Made by a program: the position numbers and the translations under genes. Under the pieces are notes generated by a model that was given only the letters and a program-made list of their open reading frames with translations, was not told the DNA's origin and made no database searches. From assembly GCA_016284045.1 (NCBI GenBank), contig JAEEOB010000056.1, positions 1 through 53,517 on the forward strand: 53,517 bases of DNA, read 5' to 3'. This document shows, piece by piece, positions 9,593 through 17,501 of this stretch; within the stretch, counting starts at the first letter, position 1, and every line of letters starts with the position of its first letter. This DNA is from Bacteroidaceae bacterium. Its GTDB lineage: Bacteria > Bacteroidota > Bacteroidia > Bacteroidales > Bacteroidaceae.

Positions 9593-10300
9593 TTACATTT
9601 CCTTCATATTTTTGAAGCGTTTCCAAGTAATGGTTTTCTTATAAAGCGATGATGATCCCAGAGGCACGTAAAGCTTAATATCGCTGACGGAAACAGAGAA
9701 GAATGTGTTTACATAAATCATAGGCGGTTTAGTTGCATTCACATAAAGCTTTCCCAGCTTCTCGTCCTCGGAGAACGTCTCTTTACCCATGTCAATAACG
9801 GTTGATGGGATGGTTATGGTTTTCAGTTCATAACATTTTCTGAAAGCCCTTGATCCGATATACTCAACTCCCTCCGGGATGTTGATTGATGATAGGCGAC
9901 TGCATCTTTCGAATGCGTGCCCCTCAATTTTTTTTGTTCCCTCAGGAAGTATAACCACTTGAAGCTTAGAACATTTTCGGAATGCCCTAACAGGTATGAC
10001 ATCGGCTTCTTCAATAACACAAAATCCGTCATTTTTTCTTGCGTATTTTTCTCCTCCCGTGACGAATCGTGCATTTTTAAGGTCAAGCCTTTTCAACTTA
10101 CCTTCTGAATTGTGCCCCGACGCGGTATAACCTGCCATTTCTCTGATGAGCTTGAGGTCAGTTCCGTTGAGTTCTCCACTGATGACGAGCTCTGAAATTT
10201 CAATTTTCTCTTTTGTGTCAATAAAATCGTGTAGTGTGCCTGCACTTTGTAAAGTAACGACTTTTTTCTTGCTAATGCCAAACATATTATGTATAATCAT
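9593..10300 (-). CDS. BspA-type leucine-rich repeat protein without signal peptide
   Basis: Up to 235 aa; the true start may be the second ATG at 10285 (MFGISKKKVVTLQSAGTLHD), because neither has a clear ribosome site. The first ~90 residues look like an LRR-lead domain (LKLIREMAGY, LKRLDLKNARFV). From about residue 95 there are at least four LRR_5 units of ~23 aa with the pattern AFxxCxxLxxIxIPxGVxxIG. The family is mostly secreted or surface adhesins, but no signal peptide, lipobox or membrane segment is visible here, so it is probably cytoplasmic or its export signal is not recognised. Single-gene unit with its own -7 box. Function unknown. Confidence 0.75.
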   Translation of the reverse strand: MIIHNMFGISKKKVVTLQSAGTLHDFIDTKEKIEISELVISGELNGTDLKLIREMAGYTASGHNSEGKLKRLDLKNARFVTGGEKYARKNDGFCVIEEADVIPVRAFRKCSKLQVVILPEGTKKIEGHAFERCSRLSSINIPEGVEYIGSRAFRKCYELKTITIPSTVIDMGKETFSEDEKLGKLYVNATKPPMIYVNTFFSVSVSDIKLYVPLGSSSLYKKTITWKRFKNMKEM

Positions 10301-10414
10301 TAAAAAAATGGGATGTCATGAATGATGACCAGAAGACAAGATAAAAATATTAAAATCAGCAACTATTCTTATCCACAAAACAGTCCCAAGGAATACATTT
10401 CTTTGTTTCCGTTG

Positions 10415-10422
10415 CAAATATA
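10415..10422 (-). promoter_or_regulatory. -7 promoter element of the LRR gene
   Basis: The minus strand reads tatatttg, an exact TAnnTTTG match, about 115-130 nt upstream of the LRR gene start. Confidence 0.5.
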
Positions 10423-10500
10423 CAAATAAAAGTGAAAACAACAAAGAAAAGAACAATTAAATTGTTAATTCAGAATTCAAAAATCACAATTTATTTCAAA

Positions 10501-10534
10501 TGAATAGTGAAAAGTGAACAGTGCATTTACTTTG
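10501..10534. repeat. Dispersed intergenic repeat, copy 2
   Basis: tgaatagtgaaaagtgaaca, then gtgcatttacttt; preceded by atttatttcaaa, which also precedes the copy at 49657. Confidence 0.6.
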
Positions 10535-10597
10535 AATAAGGAGGAACACAGCTTTTGCCCCCAGCGCCCATCGTTAAGCCATAAGCCTTAAACCACT

Positions 10598-12055
10598 CTA
10601 ATGGTTTTTCCAATTGACGAGGTAGAGTTTGCCTGTGGCGCGTGTGATGGCAGTGTAGAGCCATCTGGAGTATTCAAGCGGTGAAGTGTCTTCTGGCACA
10701 AATCCCTGTTCTACAAACACATTCATCCACTGTCCGCCCTGTGCCTTATGACATGTGACCGCATACGCATATTTAAGTTGCAAAGCATTGTAATAAGGGT
10801 CCTGCCTCAACTTTTTCAGTCTCTCACTCTGTTGTGGTATATCCATATAATCCTCCATCACCTGATTATAGAGCTGTTCGCTCTGCTGTGGTGAAATCGC
10901 CGGTGATTCAGACTGCAATGCATCGAGAATGACAGTAGCCTCCAGTTCAAAATCATGGTAGTCGGGAAACTCCAGTATGCAGTCAGCAAACTTGAATCCA
11001 TATAGTTCCCTAATGTTTCTAACCCTCTTCACCACAGCAATGTCTCCGTTAGCCACAAAATCCATCTCATCCAGTTTATCATGCCGGGTTTGAGCTGTTT
11101 CCTGTTGGCTTCTTTGCTGACAGTTCATCTTGTCAGTCCAATAATAGTTGTTTTTAGCCACCATGACAAAATCTCCAGCCTCCAGTTCGTTCTCCCTCCA
11201 TAGAATCTGATTACGAATTCCGTTGTTATAGATATTTGCCAGCCTGTTGGACCGACATATAACAATTGTCTCGTCGATACCGTCGTTTTGATAACAAGTT
11301 GTGATAGTTTCCAAAAGATCATTTCCCGGGATATTGACAATGTCTGTAAATCCATCGAATCTGACAACAGGGATTCCTGCCTTTTCTCTCATAGCAACAA
11401 GCTGTCTAATGTTTGTGGCATTCCATAAAATACCAGATAGACGGTCCTGCCTAACCACCTCATTGAGCTGCGCTTCAAACACTGTCAAGCCGAACCTGGA
11501 AATCACCTCCGGTTTGAGCGCCGGACTGTCATCCTCCCCTACAGGTGGCAGCTGTGCGTCATCTCCTATAAGCATAAGCCGGCATCCATTTCCTCTGCCA
11601 TACACAAAACTCAAGAGCCCCTCAAGGAGAGACTCCCTCATGTTTTGTGCGTCAGGATTGCTGCTGATCATAGACGCCTCATCCACAACAAAGAGGACGT
11701 TTCTCCTCGTGTTGAATCCTAAATCGAAATCGGGGTTTGCTTTATAGTTTTTCTGTCTGTAAATCACCTTATGGATGGTGAAAGCAGGATGTTTGGCAAA
11801 TCCCGCCAACACTTTCGCCGCTCTTCCTGTAGGCGCAAGCAGCATGCATTTGACATTGACATCATTCAGTGCATTAACAACAGCGGCAACAAGTGATGTT
11901 TTTCCAGTACCTGCATACCCCTTCAAAATAAAGACCGAATATGGATTTTGTCCGAAAACAAAATCGTTGATATCCTGAAGAGCTAAAATTTGGTCGGAAT
12001 TAGGCTGATTATTAAAAAAACGAAGAAATTGAGTATAAAAAATTGGATTTATCAT
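10598..12055 (-). CDS. RecD-like superfamily 1 DNA helicase / AAA ATPase
   Basis: 485 aa. ATP-driven DNA unwinding is the family role. Walker A is GYAGTGKTS (about 46-54) and Walker B is VVDEAS (about 123-128). IGDDAQLPPVG is helicase motif III. The C-terminal UvrD_C_2 part has YAYAVTCHKAQGGQW and SRWLYTAITRA (motifs V and VI). It is much shorter than RecD2 and has no RecB/RecC partner nearby, so it is likely a stand-alone repair or recombination helicase of the type common in Bacteroidales. Monocistronic, and divergent from the next gene across a 153-bp gap. Confidence 0.85.
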   Translation of the reverse strand: MINPIFYTQFLRFFNNQPNSDQILALQDINDFVFGQNPYSVFILKGYAGTGKTSLVAAVVNALNDVNVKCMLLAPTGRAAKVLAGFAKHPAFTIHKVIYRQKNYKANPDFDLGFNTRRNVLFVVDEASMISSNPDAQNMRESLLEGLLSFVYGRGNGCRLMLIGDDAQLPPVGEDDSPALKPEVISRFGLTVFEAQLNEVVRQDRLSGILWNATNIRQLVAMREKAGIPVVRFDGFTDIVNIPGNDLLETITTCYQNDGIDETIVICRSNRLANIYNNGIRNQILWRENELEAGDFVMVAKNNYYWTDKMNCQQRSQQETAQTRHDKLDEMDFVANGDIAVVKRVRNIRELYGFKFADCILEFPDYHDFELEATVILDALQSESPAISPQQSEQLYNQVMEDYMDIPQQSERLKKLRQDPYYNALQLKYAYAVTCHKAQGGQWMNVFVEQGFVPEDTSPLEYSRWLYTAITRATGKLYLVNWKNH

Positions 12056-12106
12056 GTTTTTTTAAAAAAAATCGAAAAAATTATTCAAAAATTAATTTCT
12101 TTTCAT

Positions 12107-12114
12107 TATTTTTG
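12107..12114 (+). promoter_or_regulatory. -7 promoter element of the 12.2-14.4 kb operon
   Basis: tatttttg is an exact TAnnTTTG match, with a leader of about 90 nt to the ATG at 12209. Confidence 0.6.
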
Positions 12115-12208
12115 CATGAAAATGTGGATTATGGTAAAATAAACGCCATTCATGCCTCATATTCTTAAATCAAGTGCGAAATTACAAAATAAAATTTAAA
12201 TAAATATC

Positions 12209-12985
12209 ATGAACAAAAAAATTCTTATTACCGTACTGGCAATTATTGCAGTATTGATGTTCGGTGCTTGTTTCTGGAGTATCTATAGTGATATCAATTT
12301 TGAGAAGCAAGTGACAGAGAGAGAGGATGCCGTAAAGGCCCGTCTGAAACAAATCCGTGACGCTGAAGACAGCTACCGTATGAAGTACAAACACTACTGC
12401 GGTGACATTGACTCGTTAGTGGATTTCGTTAAGAACGAGAAGTCGATTAAGGACACCCAGATGGACCGCGAGCTATCCGATGATGAATACGAGTCATTGT
12501 CTAAGGAAATTGCAGCAGAAGGCAACTATACAGATGATGAAATCAAGAAATTGCTTCCAGAGCGCGCCATCAAGAAGGGCATCCTTCATGAGGACACTAT
12601 CTGGGAATCTGTTTCATCTATGATTGGTCTGCAGAACGCAGACTCACTTAAGCTGGTTCCCTGTGGTAAGGCAAACGCCATCATCGACTTGCGCAAGCGT
12701 GATGTTCTCGACCTGAAGACTGCAGAAATCACAACTCTTGTAGAGTTCCGCGCCAACCTGGAGGACTATCTCGACGGACTAGAGCAGAAGCGTGTTGACA
12801 ACTACCGTCACGATATGAAAGACCGTGGGATGGAAGTAGCCAGTCTGTGGGATGATCTGACAGAAGAGGAGTTCGACTCTGTACAAAAGCTGTTACCAAC
12901 CCGCAATAAGGAGAGATGGATTGGTCTCCGTATGGGTGACATAACCGACGCCAGCAACAAGATGGCAGGAAACTGGAAGAAATAA
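12209..12985 (+). CDS. Membrane-anchored protein of unknown function
   Basis: 258 aa. Residues about 4-27 (ILITVLAIIAVLMFGACFW) are one hydrophobic segment, followed directly by a charged, mostly helical region (INFEKQVTEREDAVKARLKQ) likely to be a coiled coil. The rest is acidic. Either an inner-membrane anchor with a periplasmic helical domain or, less likely, a lipoprotein (GAC at 19-21 is not followed by the usual S/D residues and the hydrophobic stretch continues). I do not recognise a named family. It heads a run with the DUF3822-like protein 16 bp later and then rsmD. Confidence 0.75.
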   Translation: MNKKILITVLAIIAVLMFGACFWSIYSDINFEKQVTEREDAVKARLKQIRDAEDSYRMKYKHYCGDIDSLVDFVKNEKSIKDTQMDRELSDDEYESLSKEIAAEGNYTDDEIKKLLPERAIKKGILHEDTIWESVSSMIGLQNADSLKLVPCGKANAIIDLRKRDVLDLKTAEITTLVEFRANLEDYLDGLEQKRVDNYRHDMKDRGMEVASLWDDLTEEEFDSVQKLLPTRNKERWIGLRMGDITDASNKMAGNWKK

Positions 12986-13001
12986 TCAAAATCATAACAT
13001 T

Positions 13002-13814
13002 TTGGACAAAACTCCATCCAACAATAATAAAAGTTTGTCCATCCGTATCAGCCCGGATGGACTTTCTTTTTGTGTATATTCCCCTTCCGCCTCAGAGCCA
13101 TACACGTACCGTACGTTCCCTCCTCGTCCGGTTGTTTCGTTGGCCGCAAACGTGAAAGAGGCGCTGATGAGTGAGCCATTGCTTCAGATGCAGTATCAAC
13201 GTGTGAACGTGCTTGTGACCTCCCCATTATTCACGACCGTTCCTGCAGTGGATTTCAACCGTGACAGCATTCGCGACATCTTCAACTTCGTATTTCCCTC
13301 TCAAGAGAGATGCCATGTTAGTTATAATGTACTCCGTCGTTCGGGTATTGCCATCATTTTCGGTTTAGATAAGAACGTGTATAAGCTGCTGCTTGATGAT
13401 TATCCCCGTGCACGTTTTTATGCCTCAGCCTCCACACTAGTAGAATTTTTCAGTGATAAGAGCATAGGTACAGGCAACAAGAAGATGTATGTGTATATTC
13501 ATGGTAAAGAGATGACCGTGTATTGTTTTCATGAGGGCCGTATGCTTTTCGTAAATAACTATCATGTGAACGGTGTTAATGACTGTCAGTATTATATCAT
13601 GAATCTCTGGAATCAGTTTGGATATGACCAGCTTGAAGATGGAATTGAGATTGTGTCGGACGGCGACATGAGCCAGCTGTTGTCAGACAAAATCCAGTAT
13701 TTCATTAAAAGCGTGAAGCTGATAGACCGCGATGAAGATTTCCGTCAGACAATCACGCACGGCAATAAGGTAATCCCCTACGACCTCCAGACCCTATTGA
13801 TCTGTGGATTTTAA
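13002..13814 (+). CDS. DUF3822-like protein (TTG start)
   Basis: 270 aa cytoplasmic-looking protein resembling the Bacteroidales DUF3822 family, which usually sits directly before rsmD as it does here. The only sensible start is TTG at 13002 (LSIRISPDGLSFCVYS follows within 20 residues); the next in-frame ATG would remove about 50 conserved-looking residues. Secondary structure reads as an actin/ASKHA-like or PilM-like alternation of short strands, for example YVYIHGKEMTVYCFHEGRML, but that is only an impression. No function can be assigned. It is tightly coupled to rsmD (1 bp gap). Confidence 0.8.
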   Translation: MDKTPSNNNKSLSIRISPDGLSFCVYSPSASEPYTYRTFPPRPVVSLAANVKEALMSEPLLQMQYQRVNVLVTSPLFTTVPAVDFNRDSIRDIFNFVFPSQERCHVSYNVLRRSGIAIIFGLDKNVYKLLLDDYPRARFYASASTLVEFFSDKSIGTGNKKMYVYIHGKEMTVYCFHEGRMLFVNNYHVNGVNDCQYYIMNLWNQFGYDQLEDGIEIVSDGDMSQLLSDKIQYFIKSVKLIDRDEDFRQTITHGNKVIPYDLQTLLICGF

Positions 13815-13815
13815 C

Positions 13816-14370
13816 ATGCGTATAGTAAGCGGAAAATACAAAGGTAAGCGATTTGACGTGCCTCACACGTTCAAAGCCCGCCCGACAACAGACTTTGCCA
13901 AGGAGGGGCTGTTCAATATTTTAAGCAACGTGTATGTTGATTTTGAGAGTGGTCCACGTGCACTGGATTTATTCGGTGGCACCGGGTCAATAGGAATTGA
14001 GTTTGTATCGCGCGGCTGTAGCGAGGTTGTCAGTGTGGAGAAAGACTTCAAGCATTGGCAGTTTCTTCAACGTGTTTCGAGAGAATTGGGTGATACGAGC
14101 TGGAAAGTGATTCATGCCGACGTGTTTAAATATGTGACACGCGAACAGCCAGCGTTCGACATCATCTTCGCCGATCCCCCATACGTACTGCCGAACCTGA
14201 AGGATATTCCCGACATTCTCTTTGCCTCACCGTTATTGTCAGACGGCGGCATATTCATACTTGAACACGGCAAAGACTATGATTTTTCCTCACATCCGCA
14301 TTTCGACAGCCACAGAAATTACGGCAGCGTGAATTTCTCGTTTTTTAGCAACAGTAAAAAAACAACTTAG
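13816..14370 (+). CDS. rsmD: 16S rRNA (guanine(966)-N2)-methyltransferase
   Basis: 184 aa. Methylates N2 of G966 in the small-subunit rRNA using S-adenosylmethionine. MRIVSGKYKGKRFDVP and ARPTTDFAKEGLFN are the RsmD opening. ALDLFGGTGSIGIEF (about 49-63) is SAM motif I, and FADPPY (118-123) is the catalytic motif IV. The ATG at 13816 is preferred over the GTG at 13804, which overlaps the previous gene, since the family starts at MRIVSG. Same operon as the DUF3822-like gene. Confidence 0.93.
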   Translation: MRIVSGKYKGKRFDVPHTFKARPTTDFAKEGLFNILSNVYVDFESGPRALDLFGGTGSIGIEFVSRGCSEVVSVEKDFKHWQFLQRVSRELGDTSWKVIHADVFKYVTREQPAFDIIFADPPYVLPNLKDIPDILFASPLLSDGGIFILEHGKDYDFSSHPHFDSHRNYGSVNFSFFSNSKKTT

Positions 14371-14392
14371 TAAATTTAATGTCAGGCAATCA

Positions 14393-14480
14393 TTCAAGCT
14401 TTAAACTTATCTTTTTGGCTCTTTTCCAGCTGTTCATCGGTCATGATGCCCGCATCACCCCCTCTGACCAACTGAAAAAC
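14393..14480 (-). pseudogene. Possible remnant of a SHOCT-domain C-terminus
   Basis: On the minus strand, just after an in-frame TGA, a short frame encodes FQLVRGGDAGIMTDEQLEK, then SQKDKFKA and a stop. This resembles the SHOCT tail pattern (L..L...DAGIITEEEFE.KK). There is no start codon or upstream domain, so at most it is a decayed end of a gene. It is only about 29 codons, so chance is possible. Confidence 0.3.
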
Positions 14481-14660
14481 AGTTCAAAAATCTAAGATAA
14501 ATTTTTCTAACTTTTTTTCACTATTACTTAAACGGTCTGAAGAATAACTTTACAAACTATCCCACCACACAGAAATGATGCTTTTAATATAGGATGGTTC
14601 TAAAGAAGAGAAAACATCTCATCCAATGAGAGAAATATAAAAGGGAAATAAAAAAGGGAA

Positions 14661-17111
14661 TTATAAATTGGGTTCTTTGTAGATAGCGTTCCACCATGAA
14701 GGGTCGTCTTTGAGGTAGCGTGCGAACCATGCGAAGATAGTGTTCTGCCATTTGATGCGTTTGTTGTAGTCAGTGATGTGGTGATCCTGCCCATCGACAA
14801 GCACCATGGCAGTTGGTTTTCCAAGAAGTTTGAGCGCTGTGTACATCTGTATGCTCTCTCCAACCGGGACATTGGTGTCATCGGTGCCATGCAGGAAGAG
14901 AATTGGGGTGTTGATTTTGTCGGCGTTAAACAGGGGACTCTGATCGACATAGAGATGCTTGTCTGTCCACGGATAGCTGTTCGCCATGGAGACTTCACTA
15001 TAGCTGTATCCCCAGTAGCCTTCCCCCCAGTAGCTAGTATGGTCGCTGATACCCGCATGTGATATTGCAGCAGCGAAGATGTCGGTCTGGGTCTGTAGAT
15101 ACTGTGTCATGAATCCTCCGTAGCTTGCTCCGATACATCCGATTCTCTTGCTGTTGACGAAGTGATGCTCATTGATGAAGGAAGTTGTCGCACCGATGAT
15201 GTCCTGCGCCACTCCCTCTCCAGCTGTGTTGACATGTCGTGAGGAGAACTCCTGCCCGAAACCGGCCGCCCCGCTTGGATTGACCACGAGCACCACATAC
15301 CCCTTTGCCGCGTATGCGTGATGGGGATAGCGGCTTTCGAAATTTCGGCTCGTGGGCGAGCATCCACCATAGTAGTTGACAATCATAGGGTATTGTTTTG
15401 CTGAATCGAAGTGGGGAGGAAGATAGAAACGGCAGCAGATGGTATCTCCCCTGTCGTTGAGGTAGTTCCACGGCTTACAATCCCCCAACTGAATGTTTTT
15501 GAGTGTCTCCTTGCTGAGATCCTCGATAAGAGATGTCTTCATCTTCTTCGTGTCGATGAGATAAAGACGGTCGGAATTTGACGCACTCTGTCCGTAGCAG
15601 AGTATTTTCTCCGCCTGCGCAGCACAGTCGAATCTTCCGACCACATCCTCCGGCACCATCACCTTTCTGATGGCTCCCGATATGGGATTGAGCTGAAACA
15701 GGCAGACGCAATCCTTGTCATCTGCGGTGAAATAAATCATGCCGTCCGCCTTGCTCCACTGCACGTTCTCAACCGAGGGGTTGAAGTCGCGTGTCATCGG
15801 ACGGATCTGCCGTGATTTCACATCCATGACATATAGCTGATAGTCATACATACTCGGTATTCTGCCCGCTGGCACCACATTGCCAATGCCTCCGAACGCC
15901 TCAGGGGAGGCAGTGATTACCAGCTGCTTAGCATCAGGTGAGAAAGCCGCATCACTGAAGAATCCCTCATCCTCAAAGAGTGTATCCACCATATATGAGA
16001 ATCTGTCGATAACATAAAGGGAAGAGACGGTTGTCGGGCGTTGCTCCATGCGTTTGCGTGTTTTATAGACGAGGATTCTATCACCTTTCTGGGAAATATC
16101 AAGGAGCCGCGTGCTGTGGTTTCCGAAGGTGAGGGGCTGTAACAATTTTGTTTTAAGGTCGTAAATCTGCAGTGCTATTTTATTCCGCCAATTCGGCTGA
16201 CGGTCATCTGGCTCAACTACGAGATAAACATCCTTATCTTTCTTTGGTCCAGCCACCACTTTGGAGAAAATCAGATAATCCTCAGTTGGCGACATTGTGA
16301 AATTACCATCAGGAATATGCTCAGCAAGAATTTCCTCCTGATGGTCTATGGGATTGACCGCCACGAGAGTGCGGTTCTCCCCTACAGATCGAATATAATA
16401 ATACCTATTCGATTTCGGCATCCATGTGGCACCTGGCTTCAAGTCTATTTCCTGTTTGCTGTCCAGCAAGGATACAAGCGTTTTTGAGATGCTCTTCCCG
16501 TCGCTTTGGTAGATGTTGGCACTCGTAATCATGAAATCTCCACGCGGTGAGATGTCCGCCTTGGTGTATTTCCAACAGTGCAGCACGTCAGTGAGCTGAT
16601 AGTCGCGTTTCTCCCCGTTGCGCTGGACAGCAATAACTGTAGAATCGGGGCAGTTGATGTTAACTCCCCACATCGGCAGCTGTTCCTTGTCGTCAGTAAC
16701 ATATTTGATAACAACCTCATGGACGGCAGGCGACAGCTCCACACCTTTTCCCTCGCCTTTCTTCCCATCGATGAAAAGATGATAATTCATCATACCTTTA
16801 GGTATGACATCCACCTTCACGAATTTCTCGTTATTAAAGCGGAATCCGATGAGGTGAACCTGTAAATCTTTGGTCTGCTTCGGTAGGGACTCCGTTTTAA
16901 TGTCCTTCCCTTCCCACACCTGGTTGAGTTCAATGAAATAGTCGAGCACGACCTTGGAGTCGAACGGCTTGTTGTTGATGTCAAGGCTGTCCATCATGAC
17001 AGGCCGTCTGACAGTGAACGGTCCGGCATACTTAAAATCGTTGACCTCGATGGTTGCAGCGTTGACGTATAAAGAAAAAAACACTACAAAAAAAAGAGAT
17101 AAAAGTCGCAT
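14661..17111 (-). CDS. Secreted S9-family (dipeptidyl peptidase IV-like) serine peptidase
   Basis: 816 aa. Signal peptide MRLLSLFFVVFFSLYVNA points to the periplasm or outer surface. The N-terminal ~560 residues are a beta-propeller-like region with repeated blades (FMITSANIYQ, GDFMITS, FSPDAKQLVIT). The C-terminal alpha/beta-hydrolase has IGASYGGF (nucleophile Ser about 663), HGTDDTNVP (Asp about 745) and GQDHHI (His about 778), so the triad is complete. The family cleaves dipeptides or short peptides, often after Pro. Monocistronic, with a leader of about 180 nt that contains a 30-bp tandem repeat. Exact specificity is not determinable; the Glu-Glu motif of true DPP4 was not identified. Confidence 0.9.
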   Translation of the reverse strand: MRLLSLFFVVFFSLYVNAATIEVNDFKYAGPFTVRRPVMMDSLDINNKPFDSKVVLDYFIELNQVWEGKDIKTESLPKQTKDLQVHLIGFRFNNEKFVKVDVIPKGMMNYHLFIDGKKGEGKGVELSPAVHEVVIKYVTDDKEQLPMWGVNINCPDSTVIAVQRNGEKRDYQLTDVLHCWKYTKADISPRGDFMITSANIYQSDGKSISKTLVSLLDSKQEIDLKPGATWMPKSNRYYYIRSVGENRTLVAVNPIDHQEEILAEHIPDGNFTMSPTEDYLIFSKVVAGPKKDKDVYLVVEPDDRQPNWRNKIALQIYDLKTKLLQPLTFGNHSTRLLDISQKGDRILVYKTRKRMEQRPTTVSSLYVIDRFSYMVDTLFEDEGFFSDAAFSPDAKQLVITASPEAFGGIGNVVPAGRIPSMYDYQLYVMDVKSRQIRPMTRDFNPSVENVQWSKADGMIYFTADDKDCVCLFQLNPISGAIRKVMVPEDVVGRFDCAAQAEKILCYGQSASNSDRLYLIDTKKMKTSLIEDLSKETLKNIQLGDCKPWNYLNDRGDTICCRFYLPPHFDSAKQYPMIVNYYGGCSPTSRNFESRYPHHAYAAKGYVVLVVNPSGAAGFGQEFSSRHVNTAGEGVAQDIIGATTSFINEHHFVNSKRIGCIGASYGGFMTQYLQTQTDIFAAAISHAGISDHTSYWGEGYWGYSYSEVSMANSYPWTDKHLYVDQSPLFNADKINTPILFLHGTDDTNVPVGESIQMYTALKLLGKPTAMVLVDGQDHHITDYNKRIKWQNTIFAWFARYLKDDPSWWNAIYKEPNL

Positions 17112-17170
17112 AAAAATAAAGTGATATAAATGATTTCAAAAAGGAAAAATTGACCCTGCTATTCAGGTCT

Positions 17171-17274
17171 ATTGTACGGCAGAAAACTGCCGCTTACAAG
17201 AAAGCAGACGTAAAAACTGTCGTCTAGATGGAAGAAGACGTAAAAACTGCTATTTGCATGAAAGCAGACGTAGA
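17171..17274. repeat. 30-bp tandem repeat with hairpin, in the S9 peptidase leader
   Basis: The word aagcagacgtaaaaactg recurs at 17202, 17232 (one mismatch) and 17262 (truncated), a 30-bp period, with a diverged unit before it from 17171. A perfect hairpin CGGCAG-AAAA-CTGCCG lies at 17177-17192. On the minus strand the block lies between the likely promoter (17295-17302) and the peptidase ATG. Confidence 0.75.
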
Positions 17275-17294
17275 TTATTTTTGATTATAAATGA

Positions 17295-17302
17295 CAAATA
17301 TA
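17295..17302 (-). promoter_or_regulatory. -7 promoter element of the S9 peptidase gene
   Basis: The minus strand reads tatatttg, an exact TAnnTTTG match 184 nt upstream of the peptidase start. Confidence 0.45.
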
Positions 17303-17397
17303 TGAAAAAAAAATTAAAAACTTTGACTGTTGAGATAAAAAAGCGAATAAAAGGGCGTTTTTTAAAAAAAGAGGTGAAAAATGAATGAAAATAATTG

Positions 17398-17405
17398 TAA
17401 CTTTG
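17398..17405 (+). promoter_or_regulatory. -7 promoter element of the symporter gene
   Basis: taactttg matches TAnnTTTG about 93 nt before the symporter ATG. A perfect inverted repeat TGCGTTG-T-CAACGCA (17431-17445) falls in the leader. Confidence 0.6.
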
Positions 17406-17468
17406 CAAATTGGTTTTGGATATTGAAAGCTGCGTTGTCAACGCATCATACAGAACATCTCATAGGCA

Positions 17469-17501
17469 ATGAAAAAAAGTGATGAAAAATACAACTCATG
17501 A
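17469..17501 (+). CDS. 10-codon upstream ORF overlapping the symporter start
   Basis: ATG at 17469 encodes MKKSDEKYNS and its TGA at 17499 overlaps the symporter ATG as ATGA. The geometry is that of translational coupling. Too short for a function as a peptide; could also be chance. Confidence 0.35.
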   Translation: MKKSDEKYNS

